In this document: piece after piece, positions 29,385-47,112 of the stretch
Position numbering within the stretch: position 1 is the first letter of the stretch
Layout: every line of letters begins with the position of its first letter
Assembly (NCBI RefSeq): GCF_001579845.1
Contig: NZ_CP007440.1
Coordinates: 4,796,029-4,860,028 of the forward strand
From: Rhodoplanes sp. Z2-YC6860
GTDB taxonomy: Bacteria; Pseudomonadota; Alphaproteobacteria; Rhizobiales; Xanthobacteraceae
Length of the DNA: 64,000 bases
Direction: 5' to 3'
Made by a program: the position numbers and the translations under genes
The notes under the pieces: generated by a model
Told to the model about the DNA's origin: nothing
The model's database searches: none
The model's input: the letters and a program-made list of their open reading frames with translations, nothing else

Positions 29385-29748
29385 TCGCCTGTTGCCTCTT
29401 CGAAGCTTCCTGAAAGCCCTCGCCCGAACCTTCGTCCGGACCTTCGCCAGAGCACGCCTCGCGCCCTGGCAAACCGATGCGGCCCGGACCCGCGCAAACG
29501 AAACCGCGCCATCCACCCCGGCGGTGGAAGGCGCTCATCGGCTCAGAGGACCACGCCAAAGGCGGCGCGGTCATGCACCAGAATTCTGACTATCGTTCGA
29601 CGTCAGCGGCAGCGTTTGAGCTTCATTTGTCGAGGCTCGGAGTTGCCTCACTCGCAGCCGATAAGATCAAAAAATCTCAAAGGCTTGGCGGATTTGCAAG
29701 GCAGGCCGTTCCGACTGGCGAAGCTCACCGCCTGCCGAAAGTGGGGCG

Positions 29749-29777
29749 TATTTATCGGTGCTTGACCGGGGTGTCAA
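29749..29777 (-). promoter_or_regulatory. Promoter of the str-S10-spc-alpha superoperon
   Basis: On the minus strand a perfect TTGACA (29772-29777) and TAAATA (29749-29754) are separated by exactly 17 nt, close to the housekeeping sigma consensus. Transcription should start near 29742, giving an rpsL leader of roughly 360 nt. I found no protein-coding sequence in that leader (29385-29742). Confidence 0.75.
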
Positions 29778-30103
29778 GGCAGAACGGGCCGGAAATGCTG
29801 CAGTTTCTGGCATTCCGCAGCCCCTTTCCGCTGAAGCCTCGACGCGGAAGAGGCCCTGTTGCGCCGCGAGTCAACGCCCCAAGTCGGAGCAAGCCGGTGC
29901 CTCGTACAGTCGCTTTCGGCCGTCGTTATCCAACAATAATATCAGAATACTCTTATAAGCCGCTGAATTAACACAAGAATCGCAGCGAAATTTTTCCGGC
30001 ACCGTGAAATTTTGAAACACCGTTTGTGCATGACGCCAGATGCAGGTCACGCCTGCAAGGCGTAGCGGCGTGATTCCAAAACGAACCACTCCATCCGGCT
30101 ACG
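29778..30103. other. Gene-free spacer upstream of the str promoter
   Basis: This 326-nt stretch lies between the str promoter and the rpoC terminator. It includes a noticeably AT-richer part around 29930-30020, which could hold upstream promoter (UP-like) contacts. No coding region, RNA gene or repeat was recognised. Confidence 0.5.
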
Positions 30104-30133
30104 AAAAACAAAACGGCCGCCCGGAGGCGGCCG
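30104..30133 (-). terminator. Intrinsic terminator of rpoC
   Basis: CGGCCGCC (30114-30121) and GGCGGCCG (30126-30133) form an 8-bp GC stem with a 4-nt loop. On the minus strand the hairpin is followed by TTTTGTTTTT. It lies about 30 nt past the rpoC stop codon. Confidence 0.85.
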
Positions 30134-30164
30134 CTTGCTTTCGTGAGTCGATAACGGCGGAGAA

Positions 30165-34451
<4,287 letters not shown>

Positions 34452-34573
34452 CGTCTTCTCCGCTTGCCGACCGTGTCGGCCGCTAAAGTCATTCCAGGTT
34501 CGCCGTCGCGCTTCTGGGGGCGGAAGCGAGACGGCCTTGGGAGCGGCGCACCCGCCGCTCCCCGCCGCTTAGA

Positions 34574-38692
<4,119 letters not shown>

Positions 38693-38903
38693 CGTTCTCT
38701 CTCTTTATGTCGTTCGGTCGGAAGCACCGGGGACGACTCTCCAAAAAGCCGCTATCCATCGCGACTATCTGGACAGGCGTTCGAGTGCCTATCTATGAGG
38801 CGATTCGGGTGGCCGAACCGCCGACTCCACACGGCCAAACACTAGGCTAGGCCGCGGCCCTTCTCTCGCGACCGCAAAAAATGCGGTCCTCTCTCGCTCA
38901 CCA

Positions 38904-38923
38904 AAGGCCGGCAAACCGGCCTT
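38904..38923 (-). other. Small hairpin in the rplL-rpoB gap
   Basis: AAGGCCGG and CCGGCCTT form an 8-bp stem with a 4-nt loop. On the minus strand only a short T run (CCTTT) follows, so a role as a partial attenuator is possible but unproven. Confidence 0.4.
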
Positions 38924-38948
38924 ATTGGCTGCCGCTGAACGGCAAACA

Positions 38949-38982
38949 CGGTGATTCCGGGGCGGAAACCCCGAAATCACCG
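38949..38982 (-). other. Long hairpin in the rplL-rpoB gap (possible RNase III site)
   Basis: CGGTGATT-C-CGGGG (38949-38962) pairs with CCCCG-A-AATCACCG (38969-38982), giving 13 bp with one mismatch and a 6-nt loop. No T run follows. E. coli has an RNase III processing hairpin at the same place, so this is a plausible counterpart. Confidence 0.55.
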
Positions 38983-39036
38983 GATTTTGTTTGCAATCCC
39001 TGGACCATCCCCAGGGACCACTCAGATAAGCACTGC

Positions 39037-39411
<375 letters not shown>

Positions 39412-39459
39412 TGATAGAGTTCCTTTTTCGATTCGAACCAGTTGAGTTTGGAGCCTCGA

Positions 39460-39975
39460 TTAAGCTTGGCTCTTGCTGGCATAGGCCTGAACCACACGGG
39501 CCACCTTCGCCGCCGGGGCGTTGGTGAGCTGCGCAATCTTGGTCGCCGGCGCCACAAGGAGGCCGACGATTTTGGCCCGGAGCTCGTCGAGCGACGGGAG
39601 GGCGGCAAGCGCCTTCACGCCATTCGGGTCGAGCGCGGTCTTGCCCATCGCTCCGCCGAGGATGACGAACTTGTCGTTCGCCTTGGCGAAGTCGGAGGCG
39701 ACCTTGGACGCACCAACGGGATCGTTTGAGTAGGCGATCACGGTCGGCCCCTTCATCAGGGAACCGATGCTGGCCACGTCCGTGCCATCAAGAGCGATCT
39801 TGGCGAGGCGGTTTTTGGCGACCTTCACAGTGGTTCCAGCCTGCCGAGCCTGCTTGCGCAGGTTCTGCATCTGGGCAACCGTGAGGCCGGCATAGTGAGC
39901 AACGACGACGGTGTTGGTGGTCTTGAAGACCTCTTTCAACTCCGCGATCTGCTCGGCTTTAGCCGCTCGTTCCAC
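39460..39975 (-). CDS. rplJ: 50S ribosomal protein L10
   Basis: Complete 171-aa L10, the base of the L7/L12 stalk and, in many bacteria, the autoregulator of its own mRNA. It contains [20 protein letters not shown] and ends with the L12-binding helix ([18 protein letters not shown]). It is the first gene of the rplJL-rpoBC unit. Because accessory genes separate it from rplA, it needs its own promoter, probably within 39976-40410. Confidence 0.98.
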   Translation of the reverse strand: MERAAKAEQIAELKEVFKTTNTVVVAHYAGLTVAQMQNLRKQARQAGTTVKVAKNRLAKIALDGTDVASIGSLMKGPTVIAYSNDPVGASKVASDFAKANDKFVILGGAMGKTALDPNGVKALAALPSLDELRAKIVGLLVAPATKIAQLTNAPAAKVARVVQAYASKSQA

Positions 39976-40373
39976 AAGCTCTCTCCGGTTGGCGGCTTGG
40001 CGTCACTTGAGACGAAGCCGCCGGTTGCGATGTGCCGTCCCGGCTGTCGCAACGCGAACGCAGGGACGACGCTTTCGTGCCCTGCCTCTCGCCTGGCTCA
40101 CGCCAAACAAGGTCCAACGGTTCGAACCGATTCCAGCCCGGTTGCCCGAGCCGCTATCGGCCTTACCCGTCTGTGCAGGTGGTCAATTAAGCCGGCAGTC
40201 CCGGCACCCGCAGTCTCGGACAGGACGCGGCTAAACGAAGGTCGCAGCGTTGGTTTCCCGGCTCCCTTTCAGATGTCCCGGAGGATGTCTAAAAGGAAAG
40301 GGTTCCTTCTGCTGTGGCTTTCATGAAGCGCGCAAAGGCGCGCCGACAAGTGAGCCAGCACGCCCGTGGGCCT
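39976..40373 (-). promoter_or_regulatory. Probable structured leader of rplJ (L10 leader)
   Basis: This gene-free stretch of about 400 nt upstream of rplJ has several self-complementary segments, for example GGTTCGAACC near 40119-40128 and GCGCG-rich arms near 40328-40345. L10 mRNA leaders that bind the L10-(L12)4 complex are widespread, so the placement fits, but I did not match the conserved kink-turn. Confidence 0.4.
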
Positions 40374-40402
40374 TACTTAGAGCGTTTGAACCGGTTTGCC
40401 AA
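40374..40402 (-). promoter_or_regulatory. Candidate promoter for rplJL-rpoBC
   Basis: On the minus strand TTGGCA (40397-40402) is followed after 17 nt by TAAGTA (40374-40379). The -35 is good and the -10 is weak. It is the best-spaced pair I noticed upstream of rplJ. Confidence 0.3.
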
Positions 40403-40528
40403 GACCTTAGGCGCGGCCGCCCAAAGGCGGCGCCGGCTGCCTGGTAGCGGAATGCGGGTGCCGCAGCTTCCTCTTCCAGCTAACATGCCCGCCAAAGCGC
40501 GAAAAACAAGCCTTTCAGGAGGATACCC

Positions 40529-41728
40529 ATGGCCGATAGTCCCGACCGCATCCCGGTAACCCATGTCGGCAGCCTGGTTCGACCGCCCGACCTGGTCGAG
40601 TTCCTCAAGCAGGTCGAGGCCGGCCAGCCTTACGACTCGGCGGCCTATGAGGCTTGTCTGAAGGCCTCCATCGACGAAATCGTCCACCAGCAGGTCGAGG
40701 CCGGCGTCGACATCGTCAGCGACGGTGAGTTCAGCAAGGGCCGGAATTGGGCATTCTACGTGCACGCCCGGATCAGCGGGATCACGACAAGGCCTGCGAC
40801 ACCGCAGGAGATGAAGGACCCGCTCACCTCCGCGGGCGGCGGCCAGGATCAGGTGGCGTTTCCGGAATTCTATGCCGAATACAATCGCGCCTCCGGCCTT
40901 GGCGCGCGGCTTGGCAACCGCTTCGTCGTCAACGGCCCCCTCACCTACAACGACAGCTCGGTCAAGCGCGATATCGCCACGCTGAAAGCCGCAGCGGCCA
41001 AACACAAGGCGGCCGGCGCATTCCTGCCCGTGGTCGCGCCCGCAAGCGCGCTGCCCGGCGCCAAGAACGAGCACTACGCCGACGAGAAAGCGCTCCTCTT
41101 CGCCCTCGCCGATGCGCTGCACGAGGAATACAAAGCCATCGTCGATGCCGGACTTTACGTGCAGATCGACGACGCCTTCCTGCCGTATATGCACGAGAAG
41201 ATGGTGCCGCCGATGAGCGAGCCGCAGTACCGCGCCTGGGCACAGCTTCGCATCGACGCGCTCAATCATGCCTTGCGCGGCATCCCTGAAGAGCGATCGC
41301 GCTATCACATCTGCTGGGGCAGCTGGAACGGGCCGCATGCCTTCGACGTCCCGTTGAAGAGCATCGTCGACCTCCTGCTGCAGGTGAAGGTCGGCGCCTA
41401 CAGCGTCGAGCAGGCCAACCCGCGCCATGAGCACGAATGGACGGTGTGGAAAGACGTCAAACTGCCGGCCGGCAAGAAGCTCATTCCCGGCGTGATCAGC
41501 CACGCCACCAACATCGTCGAGCATCCGGAGCTGGTGGCCCAGCGACTGGTCCGGCTCGCCAACATCGTCGGCCGCGAGAACGTGATGGCCGGCACCGATT
41601 GCGGCTTTGCCCAGAGCCCGTTCGCCAAGCGGGTCCACGAAAGCATCATGTGGGCGAAGCTGCGCTCGCTCAGCGAGGGTGCGCGGCTTGCGAGCGCCGA
41701 ACTCTGGGGCAAGCGCAGCGCCGCGTAG
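40529..41728 (+). CDS. MetE-like zinc methyltransferase family protein
   Basis: This 399-aa protein is homologous to the catalytic C-terminal half of cobalamin-independent methionine synthase. It begins VTHVGSLVRPPDLVEFL. The zinc ligands are visible as His260 and Cys262 (YHICWGSWNG), probably Glu294 (SVEQANP) and Cys358 (GTDCGFAQSP). It lacks the N-terminal half of MetE, so it is unlikely to be the main methionine synthase. Related single-domain enzymes transfer methyl or alkyl groups to thiols, including epoxyalkane:coenzyme M transferase. A strong AGGAGG site precedes the ATG. It converges with the ABM-fold gene with a 3-bp gap. Confidence 0.88.
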   Translation: MADSPDRIPVTHVGSLVRPPDLVEFLKQVEAGQPYDSAAYEACLKASIDEIVHQQVEAGVDIVSDGEFSKGRNWAFYVHARISGITTRPATPQEMKDPLTSAGGGQDQVAFPEFYAEYNRASGLGARLGNRFVVNGPLTYNDSSVKRDIATLKAAAAKHKAAGAFLPVVAPASALPGAKNEHYADEKALLFALADALHEEYKAIVDAGLYVQIDDAFLPYMHEKMVPPMSEPQYRAWAQLRIDALNHALRGIPEERSRYHICWGSWNGPHAFDVPLKSIVDLLLQVKVGAYSVEQANPRHEHEWTVWKDVKLPAGKKLIPGVISHATNIVEHPELVAQRLVRLANIVGRENVMAGTDCGFAQSPFAKRVHESIMWAKLRSLSEGARLASAELWGKRSAA

Positions 41729-41731
41729 CTG

Positions 41732-42391
41732 CTACGACGCCTTGCGCACCTCGGGATAGAACTGCGGCGCCTCGCGGCGCTCGAACATGCCGTAGTCGCG
41801 GATGATGCGGACGCTGCGGTGGCGAAGTGACTTCGCGCCAGCCGGCGGCCTTGGCGGGAACGCTTCGGCCGCCTGGGCGTCGCGCCACGACGTCAGCAGC
41901 AGAAGCTTGCCCGGCACGTAGATGCTTTCGAATATCTCGCTTGCGATCAGCCCGCCGTGGCCGCCAAGGCCGAGTTGCTCGCCAAGCGTATCGCCCGAGA
42001 CGTCACCCTTCTGTTTGGGTTCGACCTCGGTCAAGCTGACGACCTTCGCGGCGCCGATCTCGGTTTCGTCGAAACGCAGTTGCTTCGTTGCCGGCGCCTG
42101 ACTGTCGACGAAAATCTCGCCGACCCGGAGATGATAGTCCTCGAACACCTCGAAGCGTCCTTTTTCCTGGACGCCGTGGTGCTCGCCCTGCGTCCGCCAA
42201 CGGATCACCGCTTTCTCGTCGCGCCACGTCGATAGCGACACCAGCCGCCGTTGATCGCGCAGGCTTTTGAAGCGCTCGTTGTCGATGAACCCGTCAATGG
42301 CTTCGAGCTTCGGCTTGAGCCCCTTCGCAAGCTCCAGATATTCGTCGAAGCGCTCCTGCTTGGGTTGGACTTCGAAGATCACGGCAAACAT
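41732..42391 (-). CDS. Protein with two ABM (ferredoxin-like) domains
   Basis: This 219-aa protein starts with an antibiotic-biosynthesis-monooxygenase fold (MFAVIFEVQPKQERFDEYLE; then LVSLSTWRDEKAVIRWR). A second, more diverged copy covers roughly residues 115-205 (LLLLTSWRDAQAAEAFPPRP), giving the two WRD motifs expected of a duplicated fold. ABM domains act in small cofactor-free oxygenases and heme-degrading enzymes; the activity here is unknown. A GGAGG site sits 5 nt before the ATG. It is the second gene of an operon with the alpha/beta hydrolase, 24 bp downstream of it. Confidence 0.8.
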   Translation of the reverse strand: MFAVIFEVQPKQERFDEYLELAKGLKPKLEAIDGFIDNERFKSLRDQRRLVSLSTWRDEKAVIRWRTQGEHHGVQEKGRFEVFEDYHLRVGEIFVDSQAPATKQLRFDETEIGAAKVVSLTEVEPKQKGDVSGDTLGEQLGLGGHGGLIASEIFESIYVPGKLLLLTSWRDAQAAEAFPPRPPAGAKSLRHRSVRIIRDYGMFERREAPQFYPEVRKAS

Positions 42392-42415
42392 GAATTCCTC
42401 CGTGTCGTCTGATTA

Positions 42416-43408
42416 TCACGCTGCAGCGTAGATGACGCCTGGGGATTCGGTGAGAAACGCGATGCTCTCCCGGTACAACGCGCCACGCATGACTTCGAGA
42501 TGCATCAGATGCGTGCCGCGGCCGATTTTAATGTCGCGCTTCTCGGTTGAGGTCTTCAAGGCGCCAAACAGCCAATGGGCATCGGCATCGTTGCAAAAGC
42601 TGTCCCATTCGCCGCGAATGATCGCGACCGGCGCGCGGACCAATGCCGGCTCGTAAGCAAGCCCACCCGCCCAGGCGTCGAAGATGTCCTGGAACGCCCC
42701 GCTCGGCACCTGCACGGCCGCGGGCAGGCGCATGCGGCTTGCCGCGTCGGTGTCGAGATAGCACTCACCCCATTCGTCGAAGTGGCGGCGCGACAGCACC
42801 GCCCCCTCGCCCTTCGGCACCGTTTCGGTGAAACGGTCCCACTGGTCCTTCAGCGAGACGAGGCGCCAGCCGGGTAATTTTTGCGCCTCCGCCGTGTGCG
42901 GTCTGAAGGTGATCGGGCCGAAGAACACCAGCCGGTCGACCAACTCGGGGCAACGCCCCGCGAAGCGGCCCGTGACGATCGAGCCCCACGAATGCGCGAT
43001 GATCGAGATGCGAGCAACATTGTGATGCCTGGCGATGAACCGCACCGCGGCTTCAAGCTGGCGGCTCGCGTCCTCGGCGCGGCCGAGCGGCGCGTTCGCC
43101 TCGGGGGGCTGCGCCATCTCCGGATAGGGATCAGACAGACCGAAGCCGTGGAAATCGAGGCCCCAGACATGGAAGCCCGCGTCGTTCAATTCATCGCGCC
43201 ATGAGCGGTCGTCGAAACGATGCGCGATCGAAAGCGCCGACGGAAAGGTTCCGCCGTGCACGTAGAGCGCAACGCGTTCGCTCTTGGCATCACGCGGCGC
43301 CAGATAACGCAGGAACAATGACAGCCCACGATGGGAGCTTGCGACCCGGTGATGCTCCTCGCGAGGGTCGAGCTTGGCGGCCATCGGATTCGAAACTGCG
43401 GTGTCCAT
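42416..43408 (-). CDS. Alpha/beta hydrolase
   Basis: This 330-aa hydrolase has the oxyanion region YVHGGTFPSALS (residues 49-60), the nucleophile elbow AHSWGS with Ser140, a likely acid Asp in RGEWDSFCNDADAH, and a final GTHLMHLE supplying the catalytic His. No signal peptide is seen, so it should be cytoplasmic. The family hydrolyses esters, lactones or C-C bonds and includes many meta-cleavage enzymes; the substrate here is unknown. I choose the ATG at 43408 (GGAG site 9 nt upstream); 43429 and 43489 are alternative starts. It is the first gene of a unit with the ABM-fold protein. Confidence 0.88.
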   Translation of the reverse strand: MDTAVSNPMAAKLDPREEHHRVASSHRGLSLFLRYLAPRDAKSERVALYVHGGTFPSALSIAHRFDDRSWRDELNDAGFHVWGLDFHGFGLSDPYPEMAQPPEANAPLGRAEDASRQLEAAVRFIARHHNVARISIIAHSWGSIVTGRFAGRCPELVDRLVFFGPITFRPHTAEAQKLPGWRLVSLKDQWDRFTETVPKGEGAVLSRRHFDEWGECYLDTDAASRMRLPAAVQVPSGAFQDIFDAWAGGLAYEPALVRAPVAIIRGEWDSFCNDADAHWLFGALKTSTEKRDIKIGRGTHLMHLEVMRGALYRESIAFLTESPGVIYAAA

Positions 43409-43617
43409 GACGATGCTCCGTGGTTTCATGTCGCCCGCGATGGAGATGGCCTCTCTCGTACGGAACTTCAGCCCTGAACGCTTCGGCAAAACCCGAAGTG
43501 TTGTTGCCCACGTTGCAGTTCAAAAGCGGGCTTGGCTCCGGCAAGTCTCCGCGTAAAATCCGTACTCAACGAGTGTCATAAGCACCGCCGCAAATCGCGA
43601 CTCCCGGAGGAAACGCC

Positions 43618-44598
43618 ATGCAGATTCCCCGTCGCCGATTTCTGCGTTTGGCCGCGGGCCTCGCCGCCCTGCCCGTGCTGCCGCGCCTCGCACGCGCCGA
43701 GACCTATCCGTCGCGAGCCGTGAAGGTGATCGTGCCATTTGCGCCCGGCGGGCCGACCGACCTGTATGCACGCTTGATCGCGACCAAACTGTCCGAGCAG
43801 ACCGGCAAGTCGTTTTACATCGAAAACGTCGGCGGCGCGGGCGGCAGCGCCGGCAGTGCGCGCGCCGCGCAGTCCGCGCCCGACGGTTACACTTTGCTGG
43901 TGACCGGCGGCAGCCACGTCAACAACCCGTTTCTCTACAGCCACGTGCCATACGATCCGTTCCGCGACTTCGAGGCGGTGACGCTCGGCGCGGTCCAACC
44001 GATCGTGCTCACGGTGAATCCAAACGTGCCGGCAAAGAACGTCAAAGAGTTCGTCGCGCTCGTCAAAGCCAATCCCGGCAAATTCAGCTTCGCCTCGCCC
44101 GGCGTCGGCACGCCGCCAAGTCTCGTCGGAGAGCTGTTCCGATTGTCCTACGCTCCTGATCTTGTTCACGTGCCCTTCAATGGCGGCGGCCCCGCAGTCG
44201 GCTCAGCCGTTGCTGGTCACACGCCCGCCTCGTTCGGCGCGCTCGCACCCGCGGTGCCGATGATCCAGGACGGCAAGCTCCGCGCGCTCGCGGTTTCGGC
44301 AACGACGCGTGCACAGGCGCTGCCCGATACGCCAACGATGGTCGAGGCAGGCTTCCCTGACGTCGAAGGCTCGACCTGGACCGCCGTCGTGGTGCCATTC
44401 GGCACACCGAAGGACATCATCGCGCAGCTTTACCAGATGCTCGCCGCGATCCACGCCCGGCCCGACGTCAGAGAGCGCCTTGCCGCAATGGCATTCGAGA
44501 CGGTCGCCAGCACGCCCGAAGAATGCAACGCGTTCTTCAGAACAGAATCGGCGAAGTGGTCGAAGGTCATCAAGCTCGCGGGCATCCGAGCGGATTAG
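43618..44598 (+). CDS. Tripartite tricarboxylate transporter receptor, Bug family
   Basis: This 326-aa periplasmic binding protein has a twin-arginine-like signal peptide (RRRFLRLAAGLAALP) and then the family opening YPSRAVKVIVPFAPGGPTD. Bug proteins bind small carboxylates with a Venus-flytrap fold; the fold continues through VAGHTPASFGALAPAVPMIQ. No TctA or TctB membrane genes are nearby, so it must share a transporter or act as a sensor. The GGAGG site 6-7 nt before the ATG is strong. It is divergent from the hydrolase operon, about 210 bp away, and precedes the molybdenum hydroxylase gene. Confidence 0.92.
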   Translation: MQIPRRRFLRLAAGLAALPVLPRLARAETYPSRAVKVIVPFAPGGPTDLYARLIATKLSEQTGKSFYIENVGGAGGSAGSARAAQSAPDGYTLLVTGGSHVNNPFLYSHVPYDPFRDFEAVTLGAVQPIVLTVNPNVPAKNVKEFVALVKANPGKFSFASPGVGTPPSLVGELFRLSYAPDLVHVPFNGGGPAVGSAVAGHTPASFGALAPAVPMIQDGKLRALAVSATTRAQALPDTPTMVEAGFPDVEGSTWTAVVVPFGTPKDIIAQLYQMLAAIHARPDVRERLAAMAFETVASTPEECNAFFRTESAKWSKVIKLAGIRAD

Positions 44599-44748
44599 TT
44601 CAGCGACCCGCATTGTCGCCTTACGATCATGCATGCGGCTCTCACCGCATCGCATGCCAGCATACCTCGACAGCATGAGCTTGGATGTTACGCTCTCACT
44701 ACGAACGGACACGCCGTAAGCGTGTCCGGCGATAAGAGGGGATTGGCG

Positions 44749-47046
44749 ATGCCGACAAATGGTGCGGCTGGCCGCCAGATCGGCGTTTCGCTGCCCAGGC
44801 TTGAGGCACGGGCCAAGGTCACTGGCCGCGCCGAATACACTCACGTGATGCAATTGCCGGGCATGGTCCACGGCAAGATCTTTCGAAGCACCGTTGCGCA
44901 CGGTCGTATACAGCGTATTGACGTCAGCGCCGCGGCGCGCATTCCCGGCGTGCTCGGGGTGTTCACCGGCGAGGACATCCGCCGGGTGATCCCCGATCCG
45001 TATTACGGACCGGCGTTCCACGACCAGCCGATCCTCGCGCTCGACAAGGTGCGCTTCGTCGGCGAGCCGGTCGCCGCGGTGGTTGCCATCGATCCCCATA
45101 TTGCCGAAGCCGCGGTCGCGCAGATCGTCGCCGAATACGAAGAGCTGCCGGCGGTCTACGACGAGGTCGAAGCCATGACCTCAAAAGCCTATGTGCACGA
45201 CAAGCTTCGCCCGGCCGGAAGCTTCGCCGATCTCAAGCATCTGAAGGACGTCAAATCGACCAACATGGCGGTCGATGCGCGGCTACGCCGCGGCGACGTC
45301 GACGCTGCTTTTGCATCGGCGGCGCATGTGTTCGAACACACCTTTCACACCCAGAAGTGCCTGCATCTTGCCTTCGAGCCGTTTGCCGCGATTGCCGAGA
45401 CGCGCCCCGATCACGTGACCGTACACACGAGCTGCCAGGGCCCATCGTTCGTGCGCTTCGAACTCGCGCGCCTTCTGGGCTTGCCGCAGAACAAGGTGCG
45501 CATCCGCATTCCCTATGTCGGCGGCGGATATGGTTCGAAGCTCTACATCAAGCTCGAGGCGCTGGTCGTGGCGCTGTCACTCCTGGTGCGCAAGCCGGTG
45601 AAGATCGCGCTGTCGATGGAGGAGCAGTTCTACCAGATCACTAAGCACCCGAGCACGTTCCGCATCAAGAGCGGCGTCGACAAGGACGGCCGTATCACAG
45701 CTCGAAAATGCGAGGTTTACTGGAACGGCGGCGCCTATGCGGACGTCGGCCCACGCGTAACCCACAAGTCTGGCTTCGTCGCTTCGGGCCCTTACGACAT
45801 CGACAATGTCTGGACCGACTCCTACGCGCTCTACACCAATCTGACGCCGGCCGGCGCGCTGCGCGGCTTCGGCATTCCACAGCTCTGCTGGGCCTATGAG
45901 AGCCACACCGACATCATCGCGCGTGCACTGAAGCTCGACCCGGTCGAATTCCGCAGGAAGAATCTGCTACACGAAGGCAAAGCGCACGCGAGCGGCACGG
46001 TGCTGAAGGACGCGCCGCTCGAAGCCGTGCTCGACAGGCTTTGCGAGCGGCTGCAGTGGAGCGCGCCTTTCGATCGGGGCAATGGCTCGATCCGTCGCGG
46101 CCGCGGACTTGCGCTGGCACTGAAGGCCGCGATCTCGCCGACCACGTCGGTGGCGATGATCAACATGAGCGCCGACGGCAGCGTGACGCTTTATTGCAGC
46201 ACCGTCGACATGGGCCAGGGCTCAGACACAGGCCTCGCGCAGGTCGCAGCCGAAGCGCTGGACGTGCCGGCCGACAGCGTGCGCGTGGTGCCGCGCGACA
46301 CCGATGTCACGCCCTACGACATGGGCACGCTTGGGTCGCGCTCACTGTTTCATATGGGCAACGCGATCCGCACCGCCGCAGCCGAGGTCAAAGCCAAGCT
46401 CGCCGCGCTGGCCCGTGAAGTGGGCGAGCCCGAAGGCTCGAACATCCCGGTCGCCGAACTGTTCCAGAAACGCTACGGCATGCAGGCCGGCAACGTGATC
46501 GGCTCGGGCGCCTACAAGCCCGATTATCAGGCGGCCAAGCACGAGATCGGCTACAGCGAGAACATCACGCCCTACTGGATGATCGGAGGCGCCGCGGTCG
46601 AAGTCGAGGTCGACACCGAGACCGGCCATGTGCGGATCGTGCGGGTGGTCAATGTCATCGACTGCGGCACCCCGATCAATCCGCGGATCGTGGAGACGCA
46701 GATCTCCGGCGCCTCCATCATGCAGCTCGGCTTCACCATGTTCGAGAAGATGCATCTCGACGGCGGCCAGGTGACCAACGCGTCGCTCGCCGACTACAAG
46801 ATCCCCGGCATTGCCGACGTGCCGCCGGCGATGATCAACGAGACTGTCCGCAACTATCAGCAGAATGGACCGTTCGGCGCCAAGGGCGCTGCCGAGTCCG
46901 CAACGTTGAGTCTGTCGCCGGCTATTGCCAACGCAATCGACGACGCGATTGGCGTACGGCTGATGGAATTGCCACTCACGCCCGAAGCGGTGCTGCGCGC
47001 ACTCCGCGCCAAGGAAGGCGCGCCTCTGGACGAAGCGACCAACTGA
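44749..47046 (+). CDS. Molybdenum hydroxylase large subunit (xanthine dehydrogenase family)
   Basis: This 765-aa protein resembles the molybdopterin-binding subunit of xanthine or aldehyde dehydrogenases. The first domain begins GVSLPRLEARAKVTGRAEYT, the Moco region includes VGGGYGSKLYIKLEALVVAL and GALRGFG, and a Glu in GAKGAAESATLSL near the C-terminus fits the catalytic Glu position. These enzymes hydroxylate carbon next to a heteroatom or oxidise aldehydes, and normally need 2Fe-2S and FAD subunits, which are not encoded nearby. The ATG at 44749 has a GAGGGG site; an earlier in-frame start (44629) lacks homology. Confidence 0.9.
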   Translation: MPTNGAAGRQIGVSLPRLEARAKVTGRAEYTHVMQLPGMVHGKIFRSTVAHGRIQRIDVSAAARIPGVLGVFTGEDIRRVIPDPYYGPAFHDQPILALDKVRFVGEPVAAVVAIDPHIAEAAVAQIVAEYEELPAVYDEVEAMTSKAYVHDKLRPAGSFADLKHLKDVKSTNMAVDARLRRGDVDAAFASAAHVFEHTFHTQKCLHLAFEPFAAIAETRPDHVTVHTSCQGPSFVRFELARLLGLPQNKVRIRIPYVGGGYGSKLYIKLEALVVALSLLVRKPVKIALSMEEQFYQITKHPSTFRIKSGVDKDGRITARKCEVYWNGGAYADVGPRVTHKSGFVASGPYDIDNVWTDSYALYTNLTPAGALRGFGIPQLCWAYESHTDIIARALKLDPVEFRRKNLLHEGKAHASGTVLKDAPLEAVLDRLCERLQWSAPFDRGNGSIRRGRGLALALKAAISPTTSVAMINMSADGSVTLYCSTVDMGQGSDTGLAQVAAEALDVPADSVRVVPRDTDVTPYDMGTLGSRSLFHMGNAIRTAAAEVKAKLAALAREVGEPEGSNIPVAELFQKRYGMQAGNVIGSGAYKPDYQAAKHEIGYSENITPYWMIGGAAVEVEVDTETGHVRIVRVVNVIDCGTPINPRIVETQISGASIMQLGFTMFEKMHLDGGQVTNASLADYKIPGIADVPPAMINETVRNYQQNGPFGAKGAAESATLSLSPAIANAIDDAIGVRLMELPLTPEAVLRALRAKEGAPLDEATN

Positions 47047-47112
47047 CGGACCAGGCCGGATGGTTCGTCGAACTGAGAAGATTTGACGCAACCATGGAAA
47101 GGCGAGGCCCTC

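Noticed and set aside
29477-29971. Plus-strand open frame upstream of the str promoter
   Set aside because: It crosses the promoter and leader of rpsL, has no ribosome site and is low-complexity.
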